Shown piece by piece: positions 50,564 to 59,231 of a DNA stretch of 64,000 nt. The notes below the pieces were generated by a model that was given only the letters and a program-made list of their open reading frames with translations, was not told the origin of the DNA and ran no database searches. The translations under genes were made by a program, and so were the position numbers. Positions within the stretch are counted from its first letter, which is position 1, and each line of letters begins with the position of its first letter. Origin of the DNA: an uncultured Latescibacterota bacterium (GTDB lineage Bacteria; Latescibacterota; UBA2968); NCBI GenBank assembly GCA_951812755.1, contig OX638329.1:6466188-6530187 (forward strand). The letters run 5' to 3'.

Positions 50564-52078
50564 ATGGCCGATGTCGAATCTATATATCAGCGGTTAATAG
50601 CAGAAATAAAACAAATTGCCCTGTTGGGATCCTGCGCCAGTGTATTGGGTTGGGACAAACAGACCTACATGCCAAAAGGCGGAGCCGGGCATCGCGCCGA
50701 GCAACTCGCATTGCTCGTGGGCATGATTCACGAACGCGCAACCGCCCCTCAAATCGGCGACTATCTCACAGAAATAGAAAACAGCGATCTGGTATCCGAC
50801 CCGTATTCCGAGGCCGCAGTCAACGTACGAGAACTTCGTCGGGATTATGATCGAGCTATCAAATTGCCCCGATCCCTCGTTGAAGAACTCGCTCGCGTAG
50901 CCACCATCGCGCAGCAAGTATGGCGAGAAGCCCGCGAAAAATCGGATTACGCCCTGTTCCAACCCCACCTCACAAAGATCCTCGACCTGAAACATCAAGA
51001 AGTCTGCGCGCTGAACACAGGCGAAACCCCTTACGACACCCTATTAGACGACTATGAACCCGGCGAAACCACTGAAAACCTGACCCGGGTCTTCTCGGGC
51101 TTGCGCGACGAACTCGTCGAACTCGTGGGCGCAATCGCCGAATCCGGCAAAAAACCCGACGAAAATATCCTCACACGCACATATCCCATAAACCAACAAG
51201 AAGAATTTGGAAAAACCGCAGCCGCGCAAATCGGCTTCAACTTTGATAACGGGCGTTTAGACATCACCACCCATCCATTTTGCAGCGGCATTGGACCGGG
51301 CGACACCCGCCTGACCACGCGATATAACACACACCATTTTTCCGAATCCTTTTTCAGCATCATGCACGAAGCGGGCCATGGCATCTACGACCAGGGATTG
51401 AACGACGAATATTACGGCACCCCCATGGGATCATCCATATCCCTGGGCATCCACGAATCTCAATCGCGCATGTGGGAAAACTTCGTCGGCCGCAGCGAGG
51501 CATTTTGGACACACTTCTTCCCCAAAGTACAGGCCGCATTTCCAGACGCACTAAGCGACGTATCCGAACGCGACTTCTATGCGGCAATCAACACCGTCGC
51601 CCCCTCATTTATTCGCGTAGAAGCCGACGAAGCCACGTACAATTTGCACATCATGCTGCGTTTTGAACTCGAACAAGCATTAATCGATGGCGGACTAAAA
51701 GCCGAAGATATCCCCGGCGTCTGGAACGAAACATTTGAAAAATATCTGGGAATCACACCCCCAGACGATACCCAGGGGTGTTTGCAAGACATACACTGGA
51801 GTGGCGGCGGGATTGGGTACTTTCCAACCTATGCCCTGGGCAATTTGTACGCCGCGCAATTCTTTGAACAAGCGCGCCAGGACGTGGGTGACCTGGACGC
51901 ACAATTTGCCGAAGGCGTATTTGAACCCTTGAAAAACTGGCTAACAGAAAAAATCTATTCGCAGGGACAGCGCTACCGCGCAAATGAACTCATCGAAGTC
52001 GTAACCGGAAAACCCCTGAGCCATGAACCCTTAATGCGGCATCTGAGGGCGAAGTACGAACCGTTGTATGGGATTTAG
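50564..52078 (+). CDS. M32-family metallocarboxypeptidase
   Basis: A 504-residue all-helical protein with the zinc site H268-E-A-G-H272 (IMHEAGHGIYDQGL) and the family segments GIHESQSRMWENFVGRS and SFIRVEADEATYNLHIM. M32 enzymes are cytoplasmic carboxypeptidases that need a divalent metal. The length is typical. AAGGAG lies nine bases upstream. Confidence 0.92.
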   Translation: MADVESIYQRLIAEIKQIALLGSCASVLGWDKQTYMPKGGAGHRAEQLALLVGMIHERATAPQIGDYLTEIENSDLVSDPYSEAAVNVRELRRDYDRAIKLPRSLVEELARVATIAQQVWREAREKSDYALFQPHLTKILDLKHQEVCALNTGETPYDTLLDDYEPGETTENLTRVFSGLRDELVELVGAIAESGKKPDENILTRTYPINQQEEFGKTAAAQIGFNFDNGRLDITTHPFCSGIGPGDTRLTTRYNTHHFSESFFSIMHEAGHGIYDQGLNDEYYGTPMGSSISLGIHESQSRMWENFVGRSEAFWTHFFPKVQAAFPDALSDVSERDFYAAINTVAPSFIRVEADEATYNLHIMLRFELEQALIDGGLKAEDIPGVWNETFEKYLGITPPDDTQGCLQDIHWSGGGIGYFPTYALGNLYAAQFFEQARQDVGDLDAQFAEGVFEPLKNWLTEKIYSQGQRYRANELIEVVTGKPLSHEPLMRHLRAKYEPLYGI

Positions 52079-52094
52079 TGAACGGCAAAACCTT

Positions 52095-52126
52095 CTGGAT
52101 CGCGGCTTTAAGCATGCCGCGATGAC
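52095..52126. repeat. Family B palindromic repeat, copy 5
   Basis: CTGGATCGCGGCTTTAAGCA then TGCCGCGATGAC, just after the carboxypeptidase gene. The following GCTTAAAGCGTGCAGGGGC to 52180 adds a further GCAGGGGC-type repeat. Confidence 0.6.
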
Positions 52127-52220
52127 GATAGGTACCCGTCACGCCCCTGCTTAAAGCGTGCAGGGGCAGGCTCTGCATGCTTGAAGCAGGCGTCCAGTCT
52201 GGGGCTGACCGCTTAACCGA

Positions 52221-53183
52221 ATGGAACTGCAATTGAACACACAACCCATCATCTTAGACACCGACCCCGGCGTGGATGACGCGCTGGCCATCATGCTCGC
52301 CCTGGGTTCCCCAGAACTCGACGTAATAGGCATCTGCACAGTAAGCGGCAATGTCCCCCTCGAAACCGGCACGCGCAATACACAGGGATTACTACAACTA
52401 TTGGACCGCACAGACATACCCGTTTTTGCAGGCGCAGACCAGCCCTTAAAACGCGACCCCGTATTTGCCACCGAAGTCCATGGCAAAAGCGGCATGGGAC
52501 AAGCCGTATTGCCAGAACCATCTCAAGAAGTAAAAGGCGACGCCGTCGATTTCCTCATAAAAACCCTATCCGATCAACCGGGCGAAATCACAATAATAGC
52601 CGTCGGACCCCTGACAAATCTGGCACTGGCAGAACAACGCCAGCCCGGAACACTTCAAAAAGCCAGACAAGTCATTGTCATGGGCGGCGCTATTGCAGAA
52701 ACGGGCAACTCAACACCCGTAGCAGAATTCAATTTTTACGCCGACCCCCACGCCGCACAAATAGTCGTACATTCGGGCGCGGCACTTCTGATCGTGCCAT
52801 TAGATGCAACGCGTCAGGTCATATTGTCCGAATCGGATATCGAAAACCAGATCGCCCCCCTGCAAACAGTCGCATCTCAATTCGTCGTCGATGCCACGCA
52901 AAACGTACTCGCACTCTATCGACAACTCGGACGCGAGCCAATTGTATATCTACACGACCCACTCGCCGCAGGCGCGGCTATCGCACCCGAACTCCTCCGC
53001 GCAGAAACTTTATACATCGACATAGAAACATCGGGCGACCTCACCCTGGGCCAGGTCGTCACAGACCGCCGCGGCCTGCCCTCACCCTATCGTCTCGGAA
53101 AACCGGTCGATTGCGCGATACACGTCAATGCCGAAGCGTTTTTATCTCTATTTCTAACGCGGGTTCTTACTCCCGCCTCTTAA
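52221..53183 (+). CDS. Nucleoside hydrolase (IunH family)
   Basis: The 320-residue protein has the hydrolase motif ILDTDPGVDDALAIMLAL, which holds the calcium-binding Asp cluster, and later VIVMGGAIAETGNSTPVAEF and YLHDPLAAGAAI with the last metal and substrate ligands. It cleaves the glycosidic bond of ribonucleosides. Nucleoside preference is not readable. Confidence 0.9.
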   Translation: MELQLNTQPIILDTDPGVDDALAIMLALGSPELDVIGICTVSGNVPLETGTRNTQGLLQLLDRTDIPVFAGADQPLKRDPVFATEVHGKSGMGQAVLPEPSQEVKGDAVDFLIKTLSDQPGEITIIAVGPLTNLALAEQRQPGTLQKARQVIVMGGAIAETGNSTPVAEFNFYADPHAAQIVVHSGAALLIVPLDATRQVILSESDIENQIAPLQTVASQFVVDATQNVLALYRQLGREPIVYLHDPLAAGAAIAPELLRAETLYIDIETSGDLTLGQVVTDRRGLPSPYRLGKPVDCAIHVNAEAFLSLFLTRVLTPAS

Positions 53184-53217
53184 TTCCTAATTTTTAATTT
53201 TTAATTTTTAATTCACC

Positions 53218-54183
53218 TCACGGCCTCTCCCGCAGCCTCATATAACTCTCATAACGTTGAAGCGCGATATCACCATCATCCACAGCCGTCCTCACCGCGC
53301 AATTGGGTTCGTGAACATGCGCGCAATCGCGAAAGCGACAACCGCCCAGATACGGGTGAAAATCTCTAAAAAGAACGGGAATATCTTCGGGGCTTATATC
53401 GTACAGATAAAACTCCCGAACACCCGGCATATCCCCGACAAACCCTCCCCTATCGAGCGCGACCAATTCCGTATGGGTCGTCGTATGTATGCCCTCGCCC
53501 GTGGCCTTACTAATAGGTCCTGTACGCAACTGCAATCCCGGTTGCAACCAATTGAGCAAACTCGACTTTCCAACGCCAGAAGCCCCCATAAAAAGGGTAA
53601 TTTTCCCGCGCAGAAGATCGTAAAACGCCTCTTTACCCACATCGGAAATAATACTGGTATAAACCACGGGATATCCCATCGCCCTGTAAGGACGCATAAC
53701 CCGATCTGCCCAGGCCTCATCGGCGAGATCGAGCTTATTGAGACAAAGTGCCACGGATATCTGCTGCCACTCTGCAATACCCAGCATGCGATCCAACAAA
53801 ATCCAGTCCGGAACTGGCTCATCCGCAGACACAATAGGAACAACCTGATCGACATTGGTAGCCAGGAGTTGCTCTCTATAAGACCCGCCAGACGCACGCC
53901 GAGAAACCTTGTTGCTGCGGGGACACACCTCGCGGATCATACCCCTATTATCCGCACCCTCAGAAAAAACCACGCGATCCCCAACCGCAACCGGATCAAT
54001 CACCCGCACCCGTCTCACCGACTGCACGCGGCGACGGCGTGAACCCGGCGCGGCTTCGGGATATTCGAGCTGCTTCCGCAAACGAGTCGAAAGCGCGCAC
54101 ATCACCACGCGATCGGCAGTCTGGACGACATAATGGCCGAGGTGGTGGCGGATAACAGTACCTTCATTGTCAGATTTAGCCAT
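53218..54183 (-). CDS. rsgA: Ribosome small-subunit GTPase RsgA
   Basis: A 321-residue circularly permuted GTPase: the G4 motif NKLDL comes first, then G1 GASGVGKSSLLN, and G3 DMPGVREF. The N-terminal OB domain and a C-terminal zinc site (C-x-F-R-D-C-A-H-V-H-E-P-N-C) complete the family layout. RsgA assists 30S subunit maturation. It converges with the nucleoside hydrolase gene across an AT-rich TTTTAAT repeat (53185-53215). Confidence 0.92.
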   Translation of the reverse strand: MAKSDNEGTVIRHHLGHYVVQTADRVVMCALSTRLRKQLEYPEAAPGSRRRRVQSVRRVRVIDPVAVGDRVVFSEGADNRGMIREVCPRSNKVSRRASGGSYREQLLATNVDQVVPIVSADEPVPDWILLDRMLGIAEWQQISVALCLNKLDLADEAWADRVMRPYRAMGYPVVYTSIISDVGKEAFYDLLRGKITLFMGASGVGKSSLLNWLQPGLQLRTGPISKATGEGIHTTTHTELVALDRGGFVGDMPGVREFYLYDISPEDIPVLFRDFHPYLGGCRFRDCAHVHEPNCAVRTAVDDGDIALQRYESYMRLRERP

Positions 54184-54339
54184 ATCTATTCAGAGCCTTC
54201 CCACTGTGATGAGCGCCCCCAAATAACGCCCATCAGATGTAATTGTCAAGCGCTGTAGCCTATGCAAACGGGTTGACTTTTAACGGGGTTTTCTTCATAT
54301 TTCCCCGACATTTACAGGCTTATAAAAAAAGGAAAAATA

Positions 54340-55089
54340 ATGAGACGCGACCTCAGCCCATTTTTGTCGAACTGGGATTTTGACCCTACCGATATTTGTG
54401 TACGCAAAATTCAAGGCATGGACGGACGGGAAAAATTGCAAGTACGCCTCGATCTGGGCTTAATGCAGATGGAAATGAACGACCGACCTGACGGAAAGTG
54501 TATGGACGGTCATTTCTCATTACTGGATTACTATTTAGACCAACTCGAAATCGAACAAGCTCAATCTGGCACAGATGAGAATTTTTATCTCGACAGAGAT
54601 GCATGCATCGAATTGAGCCAAGAGGGATTGTTATTTTACCACCGTTATGTTTGTCTGATGCGGCTGGGCGATTTTGAAGCAGTCGTACGCGACACCGCCC
54701 ACAATCTGGCACTTCTGGATCTCGTGAGAGCTTATGCCGAAGATGAAGAAGATCGAAAAATATTTGAACACTATCGGCCTTATGTACTCATGATTCACAC
54801 CCGCGCGCGGGGTGAAATTTGTTTGCAAAAAGGCGATTATTCCGGTGCCCTGAATCACATTGAAAACGGAATCGACAAAATTCAAACATGTGTGGTAAAT
54901 TCTGGCATTGAAGCAGACGAAGAGATCGAAGTCCTTTCCACATGGGCCGAAGAAATAGAACGCGAGCGTCCTATCACTTTGCAACAAAAACTGGCACAAA
55001 AACTCCAAAAAGCCATTGCCGAAGAGCGATACGAACAAGCGGCTCGGTTGAGAGACAGGCTCAGGTCGCTGGAAAAAAACAATTTGTGA
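54340..55089 (+). CDS. UVR-motif protein
   Basis: The 249-residue product has a helical TPR-like body (RLGDFEAVVRDTAHNLALLD, RGEICLQKGDYSGALNHIEN) and a C-terminal UVR motif (LAQKLQKAIAEERYEQAARL, then RDRLRSL), the interaction motif of UvrB and UvrC. It is not UvrB or UvrC itself, and its partner is unknown. GGAAAAA precedes the ATG and a terminator follows. Confidence 0.78.
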   Translation: MRRDLSPFLSNWDFDPTDICVRKIQGMDGREKLQVRLDLGLMQMEMNDRPDGKCMDGHFSLLDYYLDQLEIEQAQSGTDENFYLDRDACIELSQEGLLFYHRYVCLMRLGDFEAVVRDTAHNLALLDLVRAYAEDEEDRKIFEHYRPYVLMIHTRARGEICLQKGDYSGALNHIENGIDKIQTCVVNSGIEADEEIEVLSTWAEEIERERPITLQQKLAQKLQKAIAEERYEQAARLRDRLRSLEKNNL

Positions 55090-55120
55090 AAACTGCAACC
55101 TGAGCATTATAATACAAAAC

Positions 55121-55167
55121 ATCCTGATTCTAAACACCGACGTGTTTCTGAATCGGGATTTTTTGTA
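55121..55167 (+). terminator. Terminator after the UVR-motif gene
   Basis: ATCCTGATTC pairs with GAATCGGGAT, with one wobble, and is followed by TTTTTTGT. Confidence 0.7.
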
Positions 55168-55191
55168 TAGACGGATTAATAGAGGCCATCA

Positions 55192-56421
55192 ATGGGTTAT
55201 GAATGGATCATTATCAAACGACACCTCTTCAGCACTGGTCGTCGCCTGGGATTAACCACGATCATAGCCATCATAGGTGTCGGACTGGGGGTTGGGGCAC
55301 TCGTCATCACCCTATCGGTAATGAACGGCTATGCGGACATGATCTTTGACCGCCAGGTGGGCATAAATCCCCATATAACCGTGCGGCGCCCGTACAGCGA
55401 GCGCATCGAAAATTATGCACCCATCGTCCAGTTGCTCCAAAAACACCCGGAAGTGATCGGCGCCAATCCCGTGATAGAAACAGAAGGTTATGTATTGAAC
55501 AGAGTCAAAAATGTAGGTGCTGTCACGTCGGGCGTATTGGTGCGAGGCGTAGATGGCATTGTGAAAAGCAGCGACATCACCCATCACATAACCGAAGGAA
55601 AAATGGAATTGACGCGCATCGAAGGCAATACCTTTGGAATGGTCATAGGCAAAACACTTGCCGAAAAATTGGATGCCTCCGTGGGATCAAAAATTCGCCT
55701 ATTGGTCGCCCCCAAAGACCTGACCAACATACCCCCTCTTCGCCAATATATGATAACCGGCATTTTTGAAACGGGATTTTACGAATTTGACGCCACACTA
55801 ATCTACGTATCCCTCGCGGCTGCACAACGGGACCTGCAATGGGGCGATCTGGTAACGGGCATTCAAGTGCGCCTCGTCAATGCATTTGAGGCCGATCGCG
55901 TCAGCGTTGAATTGCGAGAGACACTGGTGGCGACGTATGCCGACATGTTCCCCACATCGTGGATGTATGCACAGGGCAATTTATACGCGTGGATCTGGTT
56001 GCAAAAATGGGCGAGCTTCGTGGTCTTGAGCCTGATCGTAGTCGTCGCGGGATTCAACATCATCAGCATACTAACCATGGCCGTGAATGAGCGCAGACGC
56101 GAAATTGGCATCTTGAAAGCAATGGGGGCAGGACCCAAAAGCATCGCCCGAATTTTTTCCCGAGAAGGTCTGATAATCGGTGCGAGCGGTGTATTATTGG
56201 GCAACATACTGGGCGGAGGCCTGTGCTGGATACAAAAGATCTATGCCCCCATATCTCTCTCCGGCGATGTTTATTTTATCAACGCCCTGCCCGTAACCAT
56301 AAACATACTGGACTTCGCGATGACCTCGGCACTGGCACTATTGCTATGCCTCGCATTTGCCCGTTGGCCCGCAAAACGAGCGGCAAATCTGGACCCCGTA
56401 GAAGCTATTAGATATGAATAA
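55192..56421 (+). CDS. LolC/LolE-family ABC permease
   Basis: A 409-residue permease of the lipoprotein-release type: one membrane helix at the start (IIAIIGVGLGVGALVITLSV), a large periplasmic domain (MacB-PCD-like) and three C-terminal helices, with MAVNERRREIGILKAMGAGP before the last pair. It should export or release a lipid-modified protein together with an ATPase. No ATPase gene adjoins. It overlaps the next permease gene by eight bases. Confidence 0.85.
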   Translation: MGYEWIIIKRHLFSTGRRLGLTTIIAIIGVGLGVGALVITLSVMNGYADMIFDRQVGINPHITVRRPYSERIENYAPIVQLLQKHPEVIGANPVIETEGYVLNRVKNVGAVTSGVLVRGVDGIVKSSDITHHITEGKMELTRIEGNTFGMVIGKTLAEKLDASVGSKIRLLVAPKDLTNIPPLRQYMITGIFETGFYEFDATLIYVSLAAAQRDLQWGDLVTGIQVRLVNAFEADRVSVELRETLVATYADMFPTSWMYAQGNLYAWIWLQKWASFVVLSLIVVVAGFNIISILTMAVNERRREIGILKAMGAGPKSIARIFSREGLIIGASGVLLGNILGGGLCWIQKIYAPISLSGDVYFINALPVTINILDFAMTSALALLLCLAFARWPAKRAANLDPVEAIRYE

Positions 56422-57676
56422 TACCTACGAATTCTTCATCGCCCGAAGACTCATGCGCGCCATGCGCCGGCAGCGCCAGGTATCGTTTACCGCGGCCATA
56501 GCTATTGCAGGCGTAACCATTGGGGTTGCCGCCCTCGTGATTGTCCTGTCCGTTTTTAATGGATTTTCGGCATTGTTGTGGGACAGCCTGTTGAGTATAA
56601 GCCCGCATATCATCGTGCAAAAACCCCATGCACAGCCCATGTCGCCCAACAGGGAACAAATCGAAGAATTGGAAAAATTGGACTCTGTACGCGCAGCAGC
56701 ACCTTTTATAGCAGCCGAGGGATTCGCGCTTCGGCGACCGCCCGGCGGCGAAATAATTCAAGCTGGCGTAGCCGTGCGGGGCATAGACCTGGCAAAAATT
56801 ACAGACATGAATGCGTATTTATGGGCAGGCGACCTCAACCTGAATATTCAACCTCCCGACCCCGATCAGACTACGCCCGCCACCAGACGCGCCAAAGTGT
56901 ATGGCACGGCCATTGGACGCATACTCGCAGACCGGCTCGGCGCAGTAGTAGGCACCGAAATCATGCTGGGACTGGTCCCCAAAGAAGTCTTAATGGGGCA
57001 ACAACCGCAATTGTGGCCCTACAAAGTAACCGCCATCTTTCACACGGGCCTGGACGATCTCGACTCCGCACTCGCTTTTGTATCGCTCGAAGCGGCACAA
57101 CGCGACCTGGGATGGCGCGGTCAGATATCGGGTATCCAGATTCGGCTCGCCGAGCCTTATGAAGCACATCGCATCGCGCCCACCCTTCCCACAGGAACAG
57201 ATTTTGACGTCGTAACCTGGATGGACACCCACCGCAACCTGTATGCATCCATTCGTCTGGAAAAATGGTTTAGCTCCCTGGTACTGTGTCTAATCGTAAT
57301 GGTAGCCGGATTCAACATCATCAGCATTTTGACCATGACAGTGGGCGACAGACAGCGCGACATCGGCATATTAAAAGCGATGGGGGCAACGCCGCGTTCA
57401 ATTGGCAAAATCTTCACACTCAAGGGCCTCGGCGTTGGCCTGACAGGCGTCGTCTTTGGCAATGCAATTGGCTATATCCTGTGCTGGTCGCAACAGACTT
57501 ATGAATGGATCAAACTACCCGGTCAAATTTACATCATCCAGGCACTGCCCGTAAAAATGCTCGCTATTGATTTCGTATGCATCTCCCTCGCATCTGTGGG
57601 CCTGTGCTTTATATTCGCGCTCTTGCCCGCCCGCAAAGCCGCCTCACTCGCACCCATTGTGGCATTGCGGGAATAA
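56414..57676 (+). CDS. LolC/LolE-family ABC permease, second subunit
   Basis: The 420-residue protein has the same architecture as its neighbour (AIAGVTIGVAALVIVLSVFN at the start, TMTVGDRQRDIGILKAMGAT near the end). Two different permeases in tandem suggest a heterodimeric LolCE-like complex. The LolD ATPase must be encoded elsewhere. Confidence 0.85.
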   Translation: MNNTYEFFIARRLMRAMRRQRQVSFTAAIAIAGVTIGVAALVIVLSVFNGFSALLWDSLLSISPHIIVQKPHAQPMSPNREQIEELEKLDSVRAAAPFIAAEGFALRRPPGGEIIQAGVAVRGIDLAKITDMNAYLWAGDLNLNIQPPDPDQTTPATRRAKVYGTAIGRILADRLGAVVGTEIMLGLVPKEVLMGQQPQLWPYKVTAIFHTGLDDLDSALAFVSLEAAQRDLGWRGQISGIQIRLAEPYEAHRIAPTLPTGTDFDVVTWMDTHRNLYASIRLEKWFSSLVLCLIVMVAGFNIISILTMTVGDRQRDIGILKAMGATPRSIGKIFTLKGLGVGLTGVVFGNAIGYILCWSQQTYEWIKLPGQIYIIQALPVKMLAIDFVCISLASVGLCFIFALLPARKAASLAPIVALRE

Positions 57677-57683
57677 CCACACC

Positions 57684-58139
57684 ATGCAAAAACTAAATTT
57701 TCCAACCTCATCCACTTATGACATCATAAACCGCGACGGAAGCGAAATGATCTTAGACCCCCTCCGTCAAAAATACGTGGTATTAACCCCCGAAGAATGG
57801 GTGCGCCAAAATTTTGTGCGGTACTTAATCGAAGGACTGGGCTATCCGCAGGGACGCACCGCAATCGAAACCGGATTTGTATTTCAGGGCATGCAGTGCC
57901 GCGCCGATGTACTCGTACATGATGCAAAAGGCAAGGCACTTCTGATGGCAGAATGCAAAGCCCCCGAAGTAAAAATCACCCAACAGGTCTTTGACCAGAT
58001 CGGGCGATACAATACAGTCGTACAGGCCATCTATCTCTTTGTGACAAATGGCCTGCAACATTATTGCTGTGCAATTGATCGAAAAAACAACTCATATCGC
58101 TTTATAGACACACTGCCGCGATATGAGGATATTGCGTAA
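57684..58139 (+). CDS. Type I restriction HsdR N-terminal-domain protein
   Basis: A 151-residue stand-alone protein: RQKYVVLTPEEWVRQNFVRY, then IETGFVFQGMQCRADVLVHD and ALLMAECKAP. The D-x(n)-E-x-K arrangement (RADVLV...MAECKAP) is the PD-(D/E)XK nuclease site of the HsdR N-terminal domain. No helicase, HsdM or HsdS is nearby, so the role is unclear. The family occurs widely in FCB bacteria. Confidence 0.8.
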   Translation: MQKLNFPTSSTYDIINRDGSEMILDPLRQKYVVLTPEEWVRQNFVRYLIEGLGYPQGRTAIETGFVFQGMQCRADVLVHDAKGKALLMAECKAPEVKITQQVFDQIGRYNTVVQAIYLFVTNGLQHYCCAIDRKNNSYRFIDTLPRYEDIA

Positions 58140-58151
58140 AATCGGGGGCGG

Positions 58152-58880
58152 TTATTCCGCTTCCAGAATTTCCGGATCCAGTTGATACCAGAACACCTCA
58201 CCGGATTCAACGAGACCCTGTATCCGGTCATCTCGGCGCAAGCCAACAACAGCGGAAAATGCCTGCTTACCAGTAAACCTGGTCAGGAACTCGGCATTTC
58301 GGAGGGCGCGGCTGGTGTCCCGCCCATTGGCGGTGAAGGAGATTTCCACGGCAATGTAGCAGGGATTACCGTCCTGGTCGGTAGCCTCTATAATCAGATC
58401 GGCGCGCCGGAAGCTTCTCAACTCGTTTGTTGGAATGCCCGACGTGTCGGCACCGTTAATCAACTCCCACAGATCAAATTCGGTGAGGTCTTTGACCCAC
58501 CGAAAGCCCATCTCACTGGCTATGAAGGGCGTCTCCCGAAGCGCGGCACTCCGTGCGTGGGCACCTTTGAGTATGCCAACATCATCCTGGATAGACGCCA
58601 CTCTATTTTCGAGCGCGTCAAAGCGTCGGTTCGTGGCCTCGACGAACTTGTGCACCTCTGCAACAAAGCTATTCATCTCTGCAACAAAGCCATTCATCTC
58701 TGCAACAAAGCTATTCATCTCTGCAACAAAGCTATTCATCTCTGCGACGAATTGGTTGAACCTTTCAGGCAGATCAATTAGCTCCCTCGTCAGCAACCGG
58801 GCACGCAAAGCATCCGCCCACTCGGGATGGTCGTCTATGATGCGAATGAGGTCTTCTATTGTATGAATCGTGGTGGTCAC
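58152..58880 (-). CDS. Coiled-coil plus PD-(D/E)XK-like protein
   Basis: A 242-residue protein. Residues 43-75 hold the heptad FVAEMNS four to five times, encoded by a 21-bp tandem repeat (about 58669-58752). The C-terminal domain, RRADLIIEATDQDGN then CYIAVEISFTANGRD, looks like a PD-(D/E)XK nuclease fold (D-x(n)-E-x-S, so the usual Lys is replaced). It converges with the HsdR-N gene. The function is unknown. Confidence 0.65.
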   Translation of the reverse strand: MTTTIHTIEDLIRIIDDHPEWADALRARLLTRELIDLPERFNQFVAEMNSFVAEMNSFVAEMNGFVAEMNSFVAEVHKFVEATNRRFDALENRVASIQDDVGILKGAHARSAALRETPFIASEMGFRWVKDLTEFDLWELINGADTSGIPTNELRSFRRADLIIEATDQDGNPCYIAVEISFTANGRDTSRALRNAEFLTRFTGKQAFSAVVGLRRDDRIQGLVESGEVFWYQLDPEILEAE

Positions 58881-59231
58881 AGGGTTTCCTCAATGGCTGT
58901 TTTATCCATCGTCCAATTAGTGAGACTCGGAAATAACTTGCCTATCTTCCTTGTCTGTCAAATCAATATACGGGAATTGGGCACACAGGGCAATATAGCG
59001 GCTGTAAATTTTGTGAGATGGCCTATTCAAAAAAAGATCAGGATGAGCAGGGCCTGCACTGGAGTAGTTCTATCCAGTGATGTAAGGATGAGCAGGATAC
59101 CCGGGCGCAATAGAAAACGCCCCAGCATTTTCAATGCTGAGGCATTCTTATCAAATAGTTAAATCCCATTCCCAATCAGAAAGTTGATGAACCCGAACAG
59201 CGTTGAGACCGATCTACGACACTGACAATTG
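58881..59231. repeat. Intergenic region with family C copy 3 and a terminator
   Basis: GGCCTGCACTGGAGTAGTTC then TATCCAGTGATGTAAGGA lies at 59051-59089. At 59119-59143, CCCCAGCATT and AATGCTGAGG form a hairpin followed on the minus strand by GCGTTTTCT, a likely terminator of the LRR/CARDB gene. From 59190 the sequence is shared with 63300 onward. No gene is seen. Confidence 0.6.
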
